Shown here: positions 63,159 to 64,000 of the stretch, one piece after another | Position numbering within the stretch: the stretch's first letter is position 1 | Layout of the letters: every line of letters starts with the position of its first letter | The notes under the pieces: generated by a model | The model's input: the letters and a program-made list of their open reading frames with translations, nothing else | What the model was told of the DNA's origin: nothing | Databases searched by the model: none | Translations under genes and position numbers: made by a program | NCBI RefSeq assembly: GCF_000153105.1 | Contig: NZ_CH672376.1 | Span: forward strand, 1,529,385-1,593,384 | Direction: 5' to 3' | DNA from: Blastopirellula marina DSM 3645 | Lineage (GTDB): Bacteria > Planctomycetota > Planctomycetia > Pirellulales > Pirellulaceae | Length of the DNA stretch: 64,000 bases

Positions 63159-63207
63159 TAGAGCGGGCCTCGACTGAAGCGGACGATGCGCCGTTTTCTT
63201 GGGCAAT

Positions 63208-64000
63208 CTATTTACTTTGCGGGCTCATCAGTTGGTTCAATGGATCCGCCATCACGAGCTGCTCCCAGGTTGCGATTGGTTGGTTCCATGACTTGTTCGG
63301 CAAAGGCTCGGCTAGCGGCAGGATCCAATCGGTTCGGCGGTCGAGATCGCCGGAGGTTAAATCGACGTTCGGCGAAATCAAAAGCTGAGGTCTGCGACCA
63401 TTGAGTGAGCAGAGCACGAAAGCTCGTACTTCAACATCCGCAAAGCCGTGGGCTCGACACTTCCGTTCGATCTGCTGGGAGAATGCCCGAATGAGCTGCG
63501 GATCCCGCGACATTCGGGCTAGCTGATACGAGTTGAGTTCGTTCTGCAAAGGGAAGACGCCGTGACGGCCGGTAACCGCATCGTAAATGTGAAAACGAAT
63601 CGCGGAAGTCTTGCCGCGCAGCATCATGTGCCAGGCGAAATAATGGCCCCGTTCGGTCCAATTGACGTTGCCTGGATAGAGCCAATGCCGCAGCGGCAAC
63701 GTCACTTGAACAACGCACCAAATCGCCAGCAAGGTCAACAGCGCCGTTCGCCGCCATGGTGCGGCGCGAATGACAGAGATGTCTGGCGGTTCAACGATCC
63801 CCTTCCCCACACGAAATTGCCGAGGCCAATTGGGTTCGAGAAAAATCGTCGTCAGGGCGATCATGATCCAGGGAAAGATCCCAATCGGAAACAAGACCGA
63901 ATTGGTCGCATGAAAAATGACCACCAGGCAAAACGCGAATTTCCGCGTTCGTTTCCAAAGCAAGCAGGGAACGATCAACAAATCAAAAAACAGACCGCCC
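63208..64000 (-). CDS. HTTM-domain (gamma-carboxylase-like) membrane protein, partial
   Basis: The frame is open to the window edge (the last visible codons read GGLFFDLLIVPCLLWKRTR), so the N-terminal part is cut off. Membrane segments and the HTTM motif ATNSVLFPIGIFPWIM mark the vitamin K-dependent gamma-carboxylase-like family. The 263 visible residues hold at least three membrane segments, then a soluble part (WLYPGNVNWTERGHYFAWHMMLRGK). Its stop lies 49 bp beyond the IS remnant. Confidence 0.85.
   Translation of the reverse strand, partial: GGLFFDLLIVPCLLWKRTRKFAFCLVVIFHATNSVLFPIGIFPWIMIALTTIFLEPNWPRQFRVGKGIVEPPDISVIRAAPWRRTALLTLLAIWCVVQVTLPLRHWLYPGNVNWTERGHYFAWHMMLRGKTSAIRFHIYDAVTGRHGVFPLQNELNSYQLARMSRDPQLIRAFSQQIERKCRAHGFADVEVRAFVLCSLNGRRPQLLISPNVDLTSGDLDRRTDWILPLAEPLPNKSWNQPIATWEQLVMADPLNQLMSPQSK

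Overview
The window looks like chromosomal DNA of a planctomycete of the Pirellulaceae (Blastopirellula/Bremerella-like). The pointers are a DUF1559 prepilin-type protein with its small lipoprotein partner, a Cys-type sulfatase, several membrane-anchored proteins with squalene-cyclase-type repeats, a full Na+-NQR operon, and many lipoproteins of no wider family. This is inferred from gene families; there is no rRNA in the window.

Layout. 0-4.7 kb: MscS channel and Rieske protein facing a large TPR/metallopeptidase gene coupled to a MazG-like gene. 4.8-8 kb: a membrane protein and an ABC ATPase. 8-13 kb (minus): a lipoprotein, a double Tim44/zinc-ribbon/TerB protein, two small proteins and a LolA-like secreted protein. 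13.2-16.8 kb (plus): two related envelope proteins and a DUF11 lipoprotein. 16.8-22.3 kb (minus): thioesterase, prenyltransferase-fold protein, LolD-like ATPase and a large FtsX/MacB-type permease. 22.4-24.6 kb: rpsR, a sodium/solute symporter and its DUF3311 partner.

24.9-30.7 kb is the most notable part. A terpene cyclase with a DxDD motif, a DUF116-polyprenyl synthase fusion and a chorismate-lyase-like protein form a tight operon, facing a radical SAM gene. Together they suggest an uncharacterised isoprenoid or meroterpenoid pathway. 30.7-34.6 kb holds a phosphatase-cytochrome c' type fusion, a DUF1559 pair, and four copies of a dispersed repeat of about 120 bp.

34.6-37.4 kb encodes an Mla/MCE lipid transporter. 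39.4-41.1 kb has a sugar-phosphate isomerase coupled to a PIG-L deacetylase. 42.2-43.4 kb has queE and queF (queuosine precursor). 44-45.5 kb has the sulfatase. 45.6-52.8 kb is nqrABCDEF followed by apbE and nqrM, so the sodium pump comes with its flavin-transfer and iron-maturation factors; a palindrome lies upstream of nqrA. 53.3-59.1 kb has a HisA-like protein, two paralogous membrane-anchored cyclase-fold proteins and a beta-propeller protein. 59.5-61.6 kb has rpmG and recJ. From tRNA-Pro at 61.8 kb onward the DNA looks like an accessory insertion: a zinc-ribbon protein, a TIR gene cut short by an IS5-family remnant, then an HTTM gene that runs off the window.
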